Shown: positions 28,595-39,965 of the stretch, in pieces | Numbering within the stretch: the stretch's first letter is position 1 | Layout of the letters: each line of letters starts with the position of its first letter | NCBI GenBank assembly: GCA_944990035.1 | Contig: CALYLX010000030.1 | Span: 62,001 to 126,000 of the forward strand | Direction of reading: 5' to 3' | DNA: 64,000 bases | From: Clitopilus passeckerianus | Lineage: Eukaryota; Basidiomycota; Agaricomycetes; Agaricales; Entolomataceae | Notes under the pieces: model-generated | The model's database searches: none | What the model saw: the letters and a program-made list of their open reading frames with translations, nothing else | What the model was told of the DNA's origin: nothing | Position numbers and translations under genes: made by a program

Positions 28595-31500
28595 CACTAC
28601 TGAGGATGCGGGTGTTTACCTCACTCACATTGTCAAGGCCGGTTGGGTCAGAGGGTTGAAGACAAGTGTGGTCGCATTTGACTTTGCTCAGTTCTTCCCT
28701 TCTCTTAACCATGACATGCTGCTGCGCATACTGCACAGACTAGGCTTTGCGCCAGAGGTCTGCAACTTCTTTGCGTTCTACCTTGTGGGGAGACGCACAT
28801 CTTACAGCTGGAATGGCGAAGAGTCCAGCAAGTACTCCGCAGATGTTGGCATTGGCCAGGGATCTGCTCTATCTCCCCTCCTCTCTGCACTCTATTTGGT
28901 GCCAGTTATAAGACTCTTTGAGTGCAGGATTCCTCCTACTGTCACAACACTCATGTCGTATGTAGATGATGGTTCGCTCATTGTCCAGTCGGCATCCTGT
29001 GGGGAAAACATTACCCTACTCCAACAAGCGTATGCTGTCATCACAGAGCTTGTCACTGCACTGGGCCTTGTTCTAGAACATGATAAGATAGAGGTCTTCC
29101 ACTTTTCCTGCAAGCACAACGATGTCAACCCTGCCATCGACTTGGGCTTTGTTCCACACACTGGCAACTTGCCTCTTCAACCCAAAAGCGTTTAGCGCTA
29201 CCTGGGCTTCTACTTTGACCGGTCACTATCATTTGTGCAAGGTGCAAGACTGCTATGTTGCACTTGCGCACTATGCAACCCAAGGCGGCCAGGTGGATAA
29301 CTGGTGCCTTTCGCACATCGCCGGGTGGGGGGACTGAGTCTACTGCTGGTCTCCCTCCCATTCATCTGCACAACAGGAAACTGGTCGAATGCGGCCAGGC
29401 GCGGATTGGCATCCTGATTGGCAACCACCCTACGCTGTCGCTCATTAGTGACAAACACCAGCTATATGAAGGAACAATGCGCCTTCCTTTGTCTCTCTCC
29501 AACTTGTCGCGACGTGTGTGTGACAACTTGCTCTCTACCGTTGTGGACTCTGATGCACATGCTGTGTGCATTTCTGAGCCTCTCAACCCTGTCCATAGAG
29601 AAGCGGTCCCAGGCCTCTGCCTGTTGGACACGCACTCTGGCAGAGTTACATTTGACATCATCATTGCAGCATCTAAGGATGCCCTTGATTCTCGTCGCAC
29701 CCATTTGGATGTGATTTGCGCGGATGCTGATCTGTCTAACACCACAGTGTTGGTGGCAGCTGATGCGTCTGTCTCCAAAAGCAGAAAGCACCAAGCAGTT
29801 GCTGCCTGCTCCCTCCTTCATGGCACTTTTGGGCTAGAGAAATACACTATAACGTCAGGCAGGGCCCTCTCTGACAATGCCGAACTCGCAGCCATTGACT
29901 TGTCCATAAGCAAGGCTGTTTTGCGCAACAACTGTGTCAAGATAGTTGTGCACTCAGACTCGACTACAGCCATTTGATTGGCTTTGGACACATCTCTTCA
30001 CTCTGGGCAGGGACACTTACTGTCCATCTGCTCCAGACTACGTGCTTGGTTCTCGGGCGACGCCGGCAGGCCCATCCACTTTGTCCATGTCCCTTCAAGG
30101 CTCAGCTGGGACATCCATCACTGTGCTCACTTGGTGGCTACTGGCCTGCGCATGGGTGCTGGTAACAAACCCCAGACATCCCTTGGGTATGCCTGGAAGC
30201 GTGCCGTTGACAGAATGCTGCATGAGTGGACCTGTCTGCTGAAGCAGCCTGCTTACTCCGGCAACAATTTCCTGCGTCTTACACACAAAGGCGCCTCCCT
30301 AAGGCCTACGCACCTCAAAGGCGGACCTTGGCTATGTTGTGTTGGTTCCTCCAACGTGCATACTGCGCGGCTTACACGCGCTTACGAGATGCGGTCCGTT
30401 CTACTAACATATGAATCAGTCGTAATTGGTAGATAGTAGTGGTCGCAAATCAGAATTTGCGATGGGTTCCAACGTTTACCAACCAAGTGAGATGGAAATA
30501 TGCTCAAGTGAGACCCGATAGACGAGGACTCAAGCACAGGTGCGGATATCGACTAGAAATAAGTCGGATAACGCAGAAATGAGAGAAACGATGTCGGAGA
30601 CGTGAGATATGTCAACGACAACATTCAGAAATGCGAAGAGAGAGGTAGAGAACGACGAGAGACAGTCAAACTGAGTCAGAAACGAGAATGCAGGTGAGAT
30701 AAAACTGCCCTGTCTTCTACGTATTTACAGAGTATTTAACTGTAGGTACACATTGTACTACCTGATACTTTAATATCCTACTTTTCCCGAACGTTTGCGT
30801 GCGTAGACTCGTGTCAGACTTGTGTGGTGTCAACTGGACAGGGAATGTGAAGGAAATTGGGATTAAAATAAAGATCGCGCTGTAGTCCCTTGATCCAATT
30901 GCATTGGAATCCCGTGGTTGATCGTAGTTGGTCGTTTTTCAATGCATTCCAGGTGTCGGCAACGTCGCTGGGCAATCCTACGTTGAATTGGAGGAGGTGG
31001 ATGTAGGATCGGATGTTGGCTGATTGGGATTCGGAGATGGGAGGTGCGGATCTTTGGGAACCGTGCTGTGGAGCGGCGGAAGTAGATAGATGGAATCCCA
31101 AGGATAAATCACATTTTACATGGTCAGAGCGCAATGATGCGCATCAGCACAGTCTTGGGTCATGTGCCCATTGGCAAGTTCCATGCACGCTTCAACCTAG
31201 ATGGAGAGACAGTGTGTGCATGCAATTGGCGCATACTGGAAACAAGGGGACACATTCTCCACCAGTGTGCACACTTTCAATGACGGCCTAACCAGCGCTT
31301 GCGCAGTGAGCTATTGTCCTTCTTGTTCTTTCTTGAGAACAATCCTGCTGCCTTTGTGTTTCCATCGCACCAGCCTCCACCACCATTTCCCAAAGCCAGG
31401 AAGACACGGCGTCGTGGCCCGCCTAACAAGGACCCCACACGTCCTCGCTATGCTCTCCTCGCTGCAGGGGGACACCACCAATGAATGCCTGTAACGGGCT

Positions 31501-31900
31501 CTACTGCACCACCACGCCTGGACGACCTTGTCTGGGTGCCCGGTGCACACCAATTTGTTCGTAGAGAACAAGCCGAAGCATCTGGCATGCTCTACCATGC
31601 ATAGACGTCAGTGCTCCATCCTTTATATAGCGGTGAGCCTGGTTTCTAGGGTTTTTGCTGCTTCTGTGGGGTGTTGCACGCTACCATACTCATTAATAGA
31701 TTTATCCTCGGGGGCCACCCTAGCTTGCTTTTTGGTGCACCTCGTATTCAGTGTAGTTCACTTGACGAACACGGTTTTTACTTACCTTAGTATACAATGC
31801 ATGTATTTAGATACTTGCAACCGGACTGCAATCGGGCGCCAGAATATAAATTGTCAGACGCCCCCTCCGGGGGCATAGGGCATTGATCAAAAAAAAACAA
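28595..31900 (+). mobile_element. Family A LINE copy 7: RT to 3' end, with a foreign insert
   Basis: Begins inside the RT domain (TEDAGVYLTHIVKAGWVRG) and includes AFDFAQFFPSLNHD, GIGQGSALSPLL and SYVDDGSLIV. A deletion near 29,230 removes about 80 codons, and several stops and shifts follow (near 29,195 and 29,977). RNase H (VAADASVSKSR) is recognisable. The element is interrupted at about 30,382-31,150, resumes in the C-terminal region and ends with hairpin, GATC and poly-A near 31,887-31,902. Many differences from other copies are CpG to TpG or CpA, so this looks like an old copy. Confidence 0.8.
30382..31150. mobile_element. Unclassified ~770-bp insert in LINE copy 7
   Basis: The LINE coding sequence is continuous on both sides (ACACGCGC | AGTCTTGGG), so this block was inserted or captured. 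The left part is rich in GAGA and CGAGA runs and has no ORF. The right part has an open minus-strand frame of about 106 codons (31,134-30,814) with SANIRSYIHLLQFNVGLPSD. I could not assign it to a family. No clear terminal repeats or target duplication were seen. Confidence 0.45.
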
Positions 31901-31902
31901 AA

Positions 31903-33617
31903 GGAGTCTCCTACAAGGGCTATGTCTCAAGACAGTGCTGGTCCTTCCTCCATGGTGCTGAATGTCAATGATGGGCTTATGGAGGTTGAGAATGAGGGAG
32001 AGCTTGGGCCCATAGACGTTGATGTGGATAGTGGTAGAGGTTCTTTCAGGGGTTCAGATGTGAGGGTTGATGACGTCATAGGGTTTGATGGGGGTTCAAT
32101 TCAGGCTGGGGATAATTATGAGCGGGAAGAAATAGATATGGTCCTCAGGAGGTGGATTCTGAAGCAGGCTAATGAATATGAAGAGTTGGCACACAGATAC
32201 AATGCTTTGAGTTGTGAGGCAAAGTCGCGCTGTTGTCATGATCCAACCCTTTAGGGGGTCCATACACCAATCCCCATTGCTCTAGAACCTCTGCATTTGG
32301 CCTAAAACTATGTATTCATGTTCCATGGCCTTTCTGGTTACCCCCTAGCGATGCACAGTCATGCACAGTTCTTGGTTGCCTCCCAACTGTTCCCCTATGC
32401 CTCTACCTGACTCACTTACCTCCCTGACTCTTACTGACTCATATGGCCTCTAGTAGAGTATTCTACAGTATATATACCACCTCTAGACATTGTATTTCCT
32501 TACTCTTGATATACTAGTAAACCCACCTGTCTTGTCTCTGTCTCTTTTCTCTCCTCTCGCTTTCCTGCACAGCCACAGCTTCAGAGGTCTTCTACCTTTG
32601 CTTTGGCACACTGTACACTATCTAGAACACCCAATAGACTATCAGATCTGGTTTCAGACCATTTCTCTTTGTATTCCATTACTTTCCAGACCCCTTAGAA
32701 GGTCCTACAACCCCTAAACCCTCCAAAAAAACTCGGGTCACTTCCTGCATACCTGCCTAGTGGGATCTCTTAGAAGGTTTTGTCTATCCAGGAATAGTTG
32801 GATTTTTACAGCCATCAGGCTCTTGATACTGTGGATAAGTTGATTCGTGAAGGGAAGGGCAACAAGGTGGAAATGTTAAGGGCTTGGGATACTGCAATGA
32901 AGGATTTGGCAGTTTTTCAAGCAGCTTGTAAGTTCCTTCGAGGGTTCTTTGCTAGATTTTCTAATTTTTTTTTCTTGACTAGGTGAGCGTCTTTGCAGCA
33001 AGGTATTATCTGCAGCAAAACTCTTGGAGGTGTCTCAGCGTAATCTGATGCAATTGACACAAGAGCGGGATAGGCTTTGTGCAGAGTTGGCTAGAGCTGA
33101 GCAGCAAGTTCCTGAGAAGGTTGCTTCTTGTCTCCTAATTTTGCAGGATAACAAGGAGTCCCTCTAGGTGGAGCGGGATCATTATCAGCGTGAGTTCAGC
33201 TGTTTGGAGAAGGAATGCGCGCCATTGTTGGCAGAGCATAATGCAATGCTTGCCAGGCTCAAGGGTGGGTTTAAGTTCTCTTTTTTCTCTTCCAGCTTTG
33301 TGAGTGCTGAGCTTCTTCAGATTCTCGCACTGTCTCCAGGGAAATGTACTTCCAGGTTTTGCAGGTACAGAATTAGCTGGCGGCCTTTCCCCTGTCCAAA
33401 GAGTCGTCCAAACGTACTCAGAGCAGTGACTTCATGACTATTGGGGGTGTCCATGGTCAGTTAGACCTGGCCCTGCAGAAATTTGCTTGCCAGTAATTTC
33501 CTTGATTCATCATTTTTTGAGATCTCAATATACATCACTTGTATTTGTATTTGTAGTATCAATTTGACTCGGTTGATCGAAGCTGTTGTTGTCCTTGCAT
33601 TCTGGTTGTCATGCTGA
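31903..33617 (+). pseudogene. Unidentified coiled-coil gene, 5' part, interrupted
   Basis: An acidic N-terminal region (MSQDSAGPSSMVLNVND, then EEIDMVLRRWILKQANEYEE) is cut near 32,237 by LTR-like sequence and resumes near 32,790 (FYSHQALDTVDKLIREGKGN). A likely intron, GTAAGT...TAG, at 32,929-32,982 joins to a heptad-rich stretch (LLEVSQRNLMQLTQERDRLC, then VERDHYQREFSCLEKEC). One stop is at 33,165, and more short introns are likely near 33,266 and 33,498. I do not recognise the family. It may be a host gene or a passenger gene of a transposon. Confidence 0.45.
32237..32790 (+). repeat. Putative solo LTR in the coiled-coil gene
   Basis: Begins TGTCATGATCCAACCC, a common style of Ty3/gypsy LTR start, interrupts a reading frame, and includes TGACTCA motifs near 32,410-32,440 and a TATATATA stretch near 32,470. 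I could not fix its right end or find a target duplication, so the boundaries are approximate. Confidence 0.4.
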
Positions 33618-33619
33618 TA

Positions 33620-34731
33620 CAGTAGGCAACAAAACCCTTCCAATGTTTGCTACTTTTTCAAAAATGTGTTAATAGCTGATGGAATAAATTATGTAAAATC
33701 TTGAAAATAATACACATCATAGTTCAATGTCTTGGCTTGATGCTGACATAACCCTGAGGCTGTGCTTCCACTTTTAGCAGGTGTTTCACACAGTACAAGG
33801 TGGTGACCCATTGGAAGGGTTTTGTTAAGGCAGAGCCTAACAACTTAGGTAATACTGTTTACGCTCGATGTCTTTGATAAACAAAGACAGAGATTTGTCA
33901 GCAGCTGCGGCTGTACTGACGACCTGGTGAGATTGACGAAGCAAGGGACTTAAAGGCAAAGTAGAGAACTAAGCAGTTAGGTAGATTGCCTAGGTCAAGC
34001 TGAGGAGCCTTGACCAAATGGTACAGGTTTATATACCTATCTAGTAGTTCTAAATATAGCACATGCGCAGCATGCTGAGTAAGTAATGAGTCATGCGCAG
34101 CATGATGAGTAAGTACATGAGTCAGTATGACTCGATGTGAGTCAGAAAGAGTCAGATAAGGTATAAGTCTCTCACGATCGTGAGAGATGCGGAGTAAGCA
34201 TGGAAAAAGATGAAAAATGCGCAGTGATGCGCAGCATATGTGAGTAATCGTGCATAGGTAAGCGGGCCGGGGTATGTAAGGAGAAACATGTAAGCAAAAT
34301 CATAACAGGTTTTGTTGCTACTGATTTTAAAAACAGAAATACATTAATTTTAGTACTTAGTCCACTTTCCCTTGGCATCAACTACTGCCTGAATCCTTCT
34401 AGGCATTGACTCTATTAAGTTCTGGCACACCTCTGCTGGAATCTCATTCCAAACCTTCTCTACTCTTGCCCAAAGCAATAATACTCCATTAGGTGGAGAA
34501 TTATACTTGCTAAGCTCTTTTTTGACATGAACCCTTCCAATGGGTCACCACCTTGTACTGTGTGAAACACCTGCTAAAAGTGGAAGCACAGCCTCAGGGT
34601 TATGTCAGTATTAAGCCAAGAGATTGAACTATGATATATATTATTTTCAAGATTTTGCATAATTTATTTCATTAGCTATTAACACATCTTTGGAAAAATA
34701 GTAAACATTGGAAGGGTTTTGTTGCCCACTG
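33620..34731. mobile_element. M1b: Tc1-like element, second copy of the M1 type
   Basis: Starts CAGTAGGCAACAAAACCC and ends with the inverse, with TA flanks at 33,618-19 and 34,732-33. The inverted repeats are over 200 bp. It keeps the 3' end of a transposase on the minus strand (34,313-34,535; IPAEVCQNLIESMPRR, ending AKGKWTKY) and is otherwise deleted. A solo LTR (33,823-34,307) sits inside it. It interrupts the coiled-coil gene. Confidence 0.85.
33823..34307 (+). repeat. Solo LTR (485 bp) with 5-bp target duplication
   Basis: TGTTAAGGCAGAGCC at the left end and AAATCATAACA at the right end, flanked by GGTTT on both sides (33,818-33,822 and 34,308-34,312). It carries three TGAGTCA motifs at 34,088-34,154 and a CTCACGATCGTGAG palindrome near 34,172. 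It is related in layout to the LTRs at 23,508 and 41,199. No internal retrotransposon sequence is attached, so it is a solo LTR left by recombination. Confidence 0.88.
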
Positions 34732-34865
34732 TACCTGTCAGGGTTGTGCTTTGGGGGGTTCCTCATGTTGGTCTTGTGAGTTGGAATGACTTTGTGCTGT
34801 GTTTCCTCCTTGAAATTTTCCAAGTTCCTTCTTGCACTGGTGATTGGGGTTCTTTTTGTCATATA
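34732..34865 (+). pseudogene. Coiled-coil gene, middle fragment
   Basis: A frame without stops continues on the right of M1b (PVRVVLWGVPHVGLVSWND, then FQVPSCTGDWGSFCHI) until the 4.25-kb transposon begins at 34,866. It is assigned to the same gene only because the insertions on either side are clean TA-target events. Confidence 0.35.
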
Positions 34866-35589
34866 CTGTAAGTGTTTGTATGGAAGCAACGGTGATGCAT
34901 AACACAAGCCTAATTTTGTCGCCTATTTACCCATGTGTAATGTGTAATGCAGGGCAGGTTGCTAACTCAAGGAACAAAATCTCTATTGCTCAAAATACTG
35001 ATTATTAAGTAGATCTAAGTATAGTACTGTGTTTTAGGGTATTCTAAGGAGTATTAAAGCCATTGAAAAAGGTTACTGAATGAATGTGTCAGGTGGGAGG
35101 AGATTCACATTGTCAATGTAAGCCCAAATATCTTCCTTGTGATTTTGCGCAACCAATCTGCCATCTTCTCTTGCGAGAAAACAGAGCCCTGAGGCACACA
35201 GAATTGGGTGATAGAGCCCAAAGGGCTGGGAGCAGACAAATTAATGCCGAGTGTGCTCTGGATGACCAAAGCAAAAGGAATCTCAGTCCCATCAAGCAAT
35301 ACTTCATCTTAATCTTTGCTGTCAAGATCTTCCTCAATCGTGTCCGGGCTCAACTCTATGTTGATTAGAAATTTATCCCCTATTCTTCCCTCAATCTCTT
35401 TTTGAAGTGTTTTGTCTTATTTAAGAAATTCGCAGTATGCATTCTTTGTATTATGGCCTGAAAGGCACACTTTGCTGAGATTTCATTCATGGATCGTACG
35501 CTTCTCTCAGGCCTGAATGGAACAATCATGATATTAATCACTAGAGTAATGGCAGGAAAGATATAAATACACACTCAACGAATAATATT

Positions 35590-38058
35590 ACGGCCAGCAG
35601 GGCCTTGGAAGTATTTAAAAAGGTTTAGCATGAGCTGTACTGAGGCATTACAGAGCTCCAGATATGACATCATGAACCTGACATTGTCTGGAGATAATCC
35701 TTGATCTACTTGAGCTGTGTGGCAGCAAACCAAGTATTCCAGATACTCCTAGCATATGAAATGCTTGATGATTTGCTGAATTCCAACATCAGCAGGCTGA
35801 AAAATACCAGTATCTGATTAGAAAGATTTTTTGAGTTAACCATTAAGAGACAGAGATTGAATGCACTCACAATTTGCTGGTACATAAATAACAAAGACAT
35901 TTGGAAATTCCTTGAGCACGAAGCATTGGAACTCCTTCCCGATGTATACTGGATAGCAGTTGATGAAAAGAATTGTCTTCTGATCCTTGGGAAGTTTCTC
36001 AGCCTCAATCACTATTAGGATGTATAGAGCAAGGATGAAATGCATCTATCTGCCATTATCTTCAATGTGCTGAAGTGGCTAGTCCTTTTTTTTACTCTCA
36101 GCATAGGTGATATGACAACCCATCTCAAGGGTCTCCTCAAGACCAGGCGCATCCTGTGTGGAAAGTGAAGCCTTTGTCTTCTCTAACCAAATCTGCTGAA
36201 ACAGTAGCATCACACCAGTTTGGTCCATATTTACCAAGAGTGACAGTGGAATGTCATAGAACACCATAAGGTGTATGATGCAAAAGAGTGCTTGCTCGCA
36301 CTGCTCATCTGCATCATTAGGCAGCTTGGCAGCTGCCCTTGTTCCATGATGAACACTCCAACCCATGACACTTTCAAGAAACATTTGTACATAATACTGA
36401 ATGATGTGTATTAATATACAGTGGCAGACATTAAAAATGCACCCCAAATTTGGAAAGAGGTCCGATTCGAGAGCTTATAACTTTTCAACCACAATGGATT
36501 AGCTCTAGGTGTAAGTTAGAAACTTGTAGACTCAAAGTAGTAGAATATAAATTTAATTTTCTGAATAATTTTTTATAGACTGTGTGAGTCACTGTGAGTG
36601 AGATAAGATAAGGGTAATTTTGATCAAATGAATTTTCTTGCCTGACAGGATTGGCTTGACAGATTTCTTTCTGGGGCTGATATGTTGTAGCCTGACATCA
36701 AAAATATACGGAACAGTTGAGACCTCGCAAATTGTCTTGTGAAAAGTTGTCCAATCTTCCAAGCGCAAGCACTGATTTGATGAAATGAAATCTAGCTGAA
36801 AAACTATCAATTTCAGTGATTATCCTCCTTGCACTTGGGAGATTGGACAACTTTTCATGAGACGATTTTCAAGGTCTCAACTGTTCTGTATATTTTTGAT
36901 GTCAGGCTACAACATATCAGCCCCAGAAATCAATCTGTCAAGCCAATCCTGTCAGGCAAGGAAATTCATTTGATCAAAATCACTCTTATCTTATCTCACT
37001 CACAGCAACTCACACAGTCCATAAAAATTATTCAAATTTGTATTCTACTACTTTGAATCTACAAGTTTCTAACTTACACCTAGAGTTAATTCATTGTTGT
37101 TGAAAAGTTATGAGCTCTCGAATCGGACTTCTTTCCAAATTTGGGGTGTATTTTTAATGTCCACCAATGTAGATGATACCGAAATAACAAAGAGACTTAC
37201 CTCAGAGCATTTGAACTTGTCCAAAAGCTCAGGGCAGCATTTAAACTTGTCCAAAAGCTCAAGGCAGCATTTGCAAATCACAGCAAAAACAATTGATCGA
37301 GCCAGAAGGCCACTTATCACTATCCCACTCTGGTGGAATGCCTTGAGTTTTTCCTTAATCTCCTCAATGATTTCTAGATGGGGACTCAAGATTCCAGTGT
37401 GGCCCAATTTCTATAGAGCATGATGCTTTTCCACACATTTCAGAACACGCCTCGACCATCTTTTCTTTGACTTTGAGATCCAGCGTTGAATGGTACCCTT
37501 GTTCAAGTGGCAGTAAAGCTCTGGTTAATCTCACTTCAACATACAAGCTCTCAATGTAGGTGACTATGCCACCTTGGGAGCGATGTGATTGATGCCTGCC
37601 CAAAGAAGCGGGTGATGCCAATTGATCCTCTTATGACAAAGTTGAATGACACCCTTCTTCTTCCTGTTTTGTCCGGCTTTCCACTGTACTCCATCTGGTC
37701 GAGAGATCTTAGCGAGAACATTTTGGCTATCTCTGGTGGACATGTCATAACCGAGGACAACTGCTTTTGTCTTTCGGCTAGCTCCATCATCTGTCTGAGC
37801 TAACGTGCAGTGATCTCAAAAGTGTTGCTGGCAATTCTAATTCTGTTTTTTCTGCTTTTGCAGGCCTACTTTCATCCACTCATCATTCTTCAATGCCTTG
37901 TCCTTTGTTTGCAAAAACTTTTTAATAGCTTGTGACTTCTGCTCTTGTGCTTCCTCGGCGGTCAAATGTTTAACACCTAAATCAAATAGTGTGGCTTGCT
38001 TTGAAGGTGGGTTGACACTGAGTCCTCTGACACTTGGAGCTGGGTTTGGGTCAGCCAT
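35590..38058 (-). pseudogene. DDE_1 transposase (CENP-B/pogo type), decayed
   Basis: N-terminal MADPNPAPSVRGLSVNPPSK at 38,058, then shifted frames with GKPDKTGRRRVSFNF, a region ending in LEIIEEIKEKLKAFHQSGIV, and the catalytic domain GTRAAAKLPNDADEQCEQ, LLVNMDQTGVML (first Asp), ILFINCYPVYIGKEF (the second Asp position, LDCWPVH in relatives, reads INCYPVY, so Asp is Asn) and ADVGIQQIIKHF (third Asp). An intron of 51 nt (37,200 to 36,397 once the insert is removed) carries the foldback element. Frame breaks and the lost Asp mean it is dead. Confidence 0.7.
36419..37169. mobile_element. Foldback element with ~350-bp arms
   Basis: The ends read CAGTGGCAGACATTAAAAAT and, inverted, CATTGGTGGACATTAAAAAT, with TA flanks at 36,417-18 and 37,170-71. 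The left arm (to about 36,775) and right arm (from about 36,828) are near-complementary over roughly 350 bp, leaving a ~50-nt loop. It has no coding capacity; the ORFs in the arms are mirror images of each other. It lies in a transposase intron, 29 nt after the donor. Confidence 0.9.
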
Positions 38059-39120
38059 GTTATTAGAGGTACTTGAGTTGCAATGATGTCTGCAAAGGTT
38101 TTCACTTCATGGCACACTTTGTGGGGCTGGGAACTGGGAGAGTGGGGCTGGTTGGGCAGATTTCACGGCAGAAGCGGGAACATGGGGTTGTGGAGAGATC
38201 TTTTCAACTTCTGGCTCCAAGTCCGATGAGATGACAATGGCAGTACAGAACTACTTTGATGGTAATCGAAGTTGAGGATGGAGCTTCTCAGTGGAACTAC
38301 TAAAAGCAATAGTTGGTGTAAGTTCTTCAGCATTAGAACTGTCCTTTTGATGTCTTTAAGAGAAATTTAGGCTAGTGGAGGTGAATATATACAGAACCAA
38401 TTGCTCATCTCTTTGGCTTTGGGGCAACTTTGGCTCCTGACTTTTCTGCTGTCTTTATGATTCTCTCAAGCCACCTTTCTCAGATAAACTCCTATTCAGT
38501 TGGGGCCTCTTTGAAGGCATGTTTAAAGAGGGCAATAAGTGCCTCATATCGCTTTTCTTGTTTCTTGAGAAGGAGAGGGCACCCTTGAAGGAGATGTGTT
38601 TGGAAATGGATTTCCAGACGGCAGTTCAAGGCATAGGCAACACCTTCCTCCTGAATGTCTTTGTCATCAAGGTAGAATTGGTATGTTGAGTCTGTTTCAG
38701 ATAGGTCAAGGAGTAAAGAGGTTAGGAGGCCTTTTAGTAGAGCTCGGAGGTATTCAAGATAAGAGATAAGAGGGGTGGGGAGTCCTTTCATGGCAAGAGC
38801 TGTCTTCTGGACTTGACTCGTCATTGGTAGTAGCCTACAGACTATACGCAGGTACTCAAAGGGAACACCATCACTTTCTATTTGCAATTCTACGCCTACA
38901 CACTGAAAATTTCTGTCTAATTTGCTATTAAATTAAGTTTATTTACCTAGAACTGATGTCATTGGAGGGTATGAATGTCCTGCCCTGGCTCTACCCTGAC
39001 TGCCTAACGGTTGCCTAAAAGTTTGGAGTAACGTGTAACGCATCCTTGGTTGCTAATGCAGGCACCTAACTTAAATGTAACACTCAGGAGCCCCTTGCCT
39101 CCATACAAACACTTACAGTA

Positions 39121-39418
39121 AATACAACTAGGTGGCTTTGGTAACTCCCAACAACACCAATTTTTTCGACCCATGTCCATGCCAATCTTGTCTTCCAGCA
39201 TCAAAATTATCTCTTCTCCTGAGGCTAGTCCTACTCCGAAGGCTTTGACTTTTGGTTCTCATGCTAGAACGTCCCAGAACAGGAGTCTTGCTGCCTTCTA
39301 CATTGATGAGGATGTGCTTGTCGAGGGTCATGAGGATCATGAGGAGTACGCCTCTCCAGCCTCTTCTTGTTTCGACTATGGGGCAGTCATTGCTGATTCC
39401 AATAAATATTTTTGTTAG
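39121..39418 (+). pseudogene. Coiled-coil gene, possible 3' fragment
   Basis: Open frame on the right of the DDE_1 transposon: SMPILSSSIKIISSPEASPT, then FYIDEDVLVEGHEDHEEYAS, to a stop at 39,416-39,418. It may be the continuation of the gene at 31.9 kb, since the intervening TA-flanked transposon is a simple insertion. No known domain was recognised. Confidence 0.35.
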
Positions 39419-39960
39419 ATCTAGGAGGCACAAGAGCTGACCGTCTTTCTTTGCCATCAGCTTAATGAACAATTCATGAACTTTATTCATATGGGAAGAC
39501 TCAACACAAAGTTATTTGGGGGAAGGACATTGTTATTTTGGAGGGTCAGGACGAGTGTCTCAAGCTTGAGAGACGTCCACTTGCTCTAGAAAATGAGAGC
39601 TTGCATGCATGGTTCTTCATGTTTTTCTTGCTTCAGAGGTTTCCTGATGATTTTTCGTTTCTTTCTTCTAGTCTGGGCCCACAGTTACCAGCAGTTCCAT
39701 AGCAATGTCAGTTTCTCTGAGGAGATTTTTTGGTCTCTCCTTGTTGCTAGAGCTGGAGCCTGCCCCCCTCTTGAGGATCAGACGGAGGAGGGTTGTCACT
39801 TCAAGAAGGTCTATGACATTGCTTTTGGTTGTCAGGTTCTTCTTTATCGTTCATTGTTGACCCTTTCCTCTGACATTGCTTTGCGCCTGGGAAACCATGC
39901 TCAAATTATCTTCAAGAGGCTTGATGTTTGGAGGGATCATGATAATGGATTTTGTCTTGT
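39419..39960 (+). other. Unassigned stretch with an open frame
   Basis: Plus-strand frame 39,593-39,982 (WAHSYQQFHSNVSFSEEIFW, then QIIFKRLDVWRDHDNGFCLV) has no recognised domain, and an alternative frame upstream reads VIWGKDIVILEGQDECLKLE. It could be further exons of the gene to the left or a remnant of a retroelement. The right boundary is the gypsy integrase fragment. Confidence 0.3.
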
Positions 39961-39965
39961 GAATG

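Larger units (their letters stand above)
34866..39118 (-). mobile_element. 4.25-kb DDE_1 (pogo/CENP-B-like) DNA transposon
   Basis: Terminal inverted repeats begin CTGTAAGTGTTTGTATGGA and match for about 25 bp, flanked by TA (34,864-65 and 39,119-20). The minus strand carries a decayed transposase (38,058 to about 35,600). A second frame, 38,887-38,492 (LRIVCRLLPMTSQVQKTAL), is of unknown function. The left 1 kb has only short frames. A 751-bp foldback element is inserted in a transposase intron. Confidence 0.75.

Noticed and set aside
35084..35368. A plus-strand ORF within the left part of the DDE_1 transposon
   Set aside because: It has no known domain and overlaps antisense frames of similar quality. 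The transposase is on the minus strand.
36589..37056. Two similar small ORFs (36,589-36,810 minus and 36,829-37,056 plus)
   Set aside because: They are the two arms of one inverted repeat read in opposite directions, not genes.
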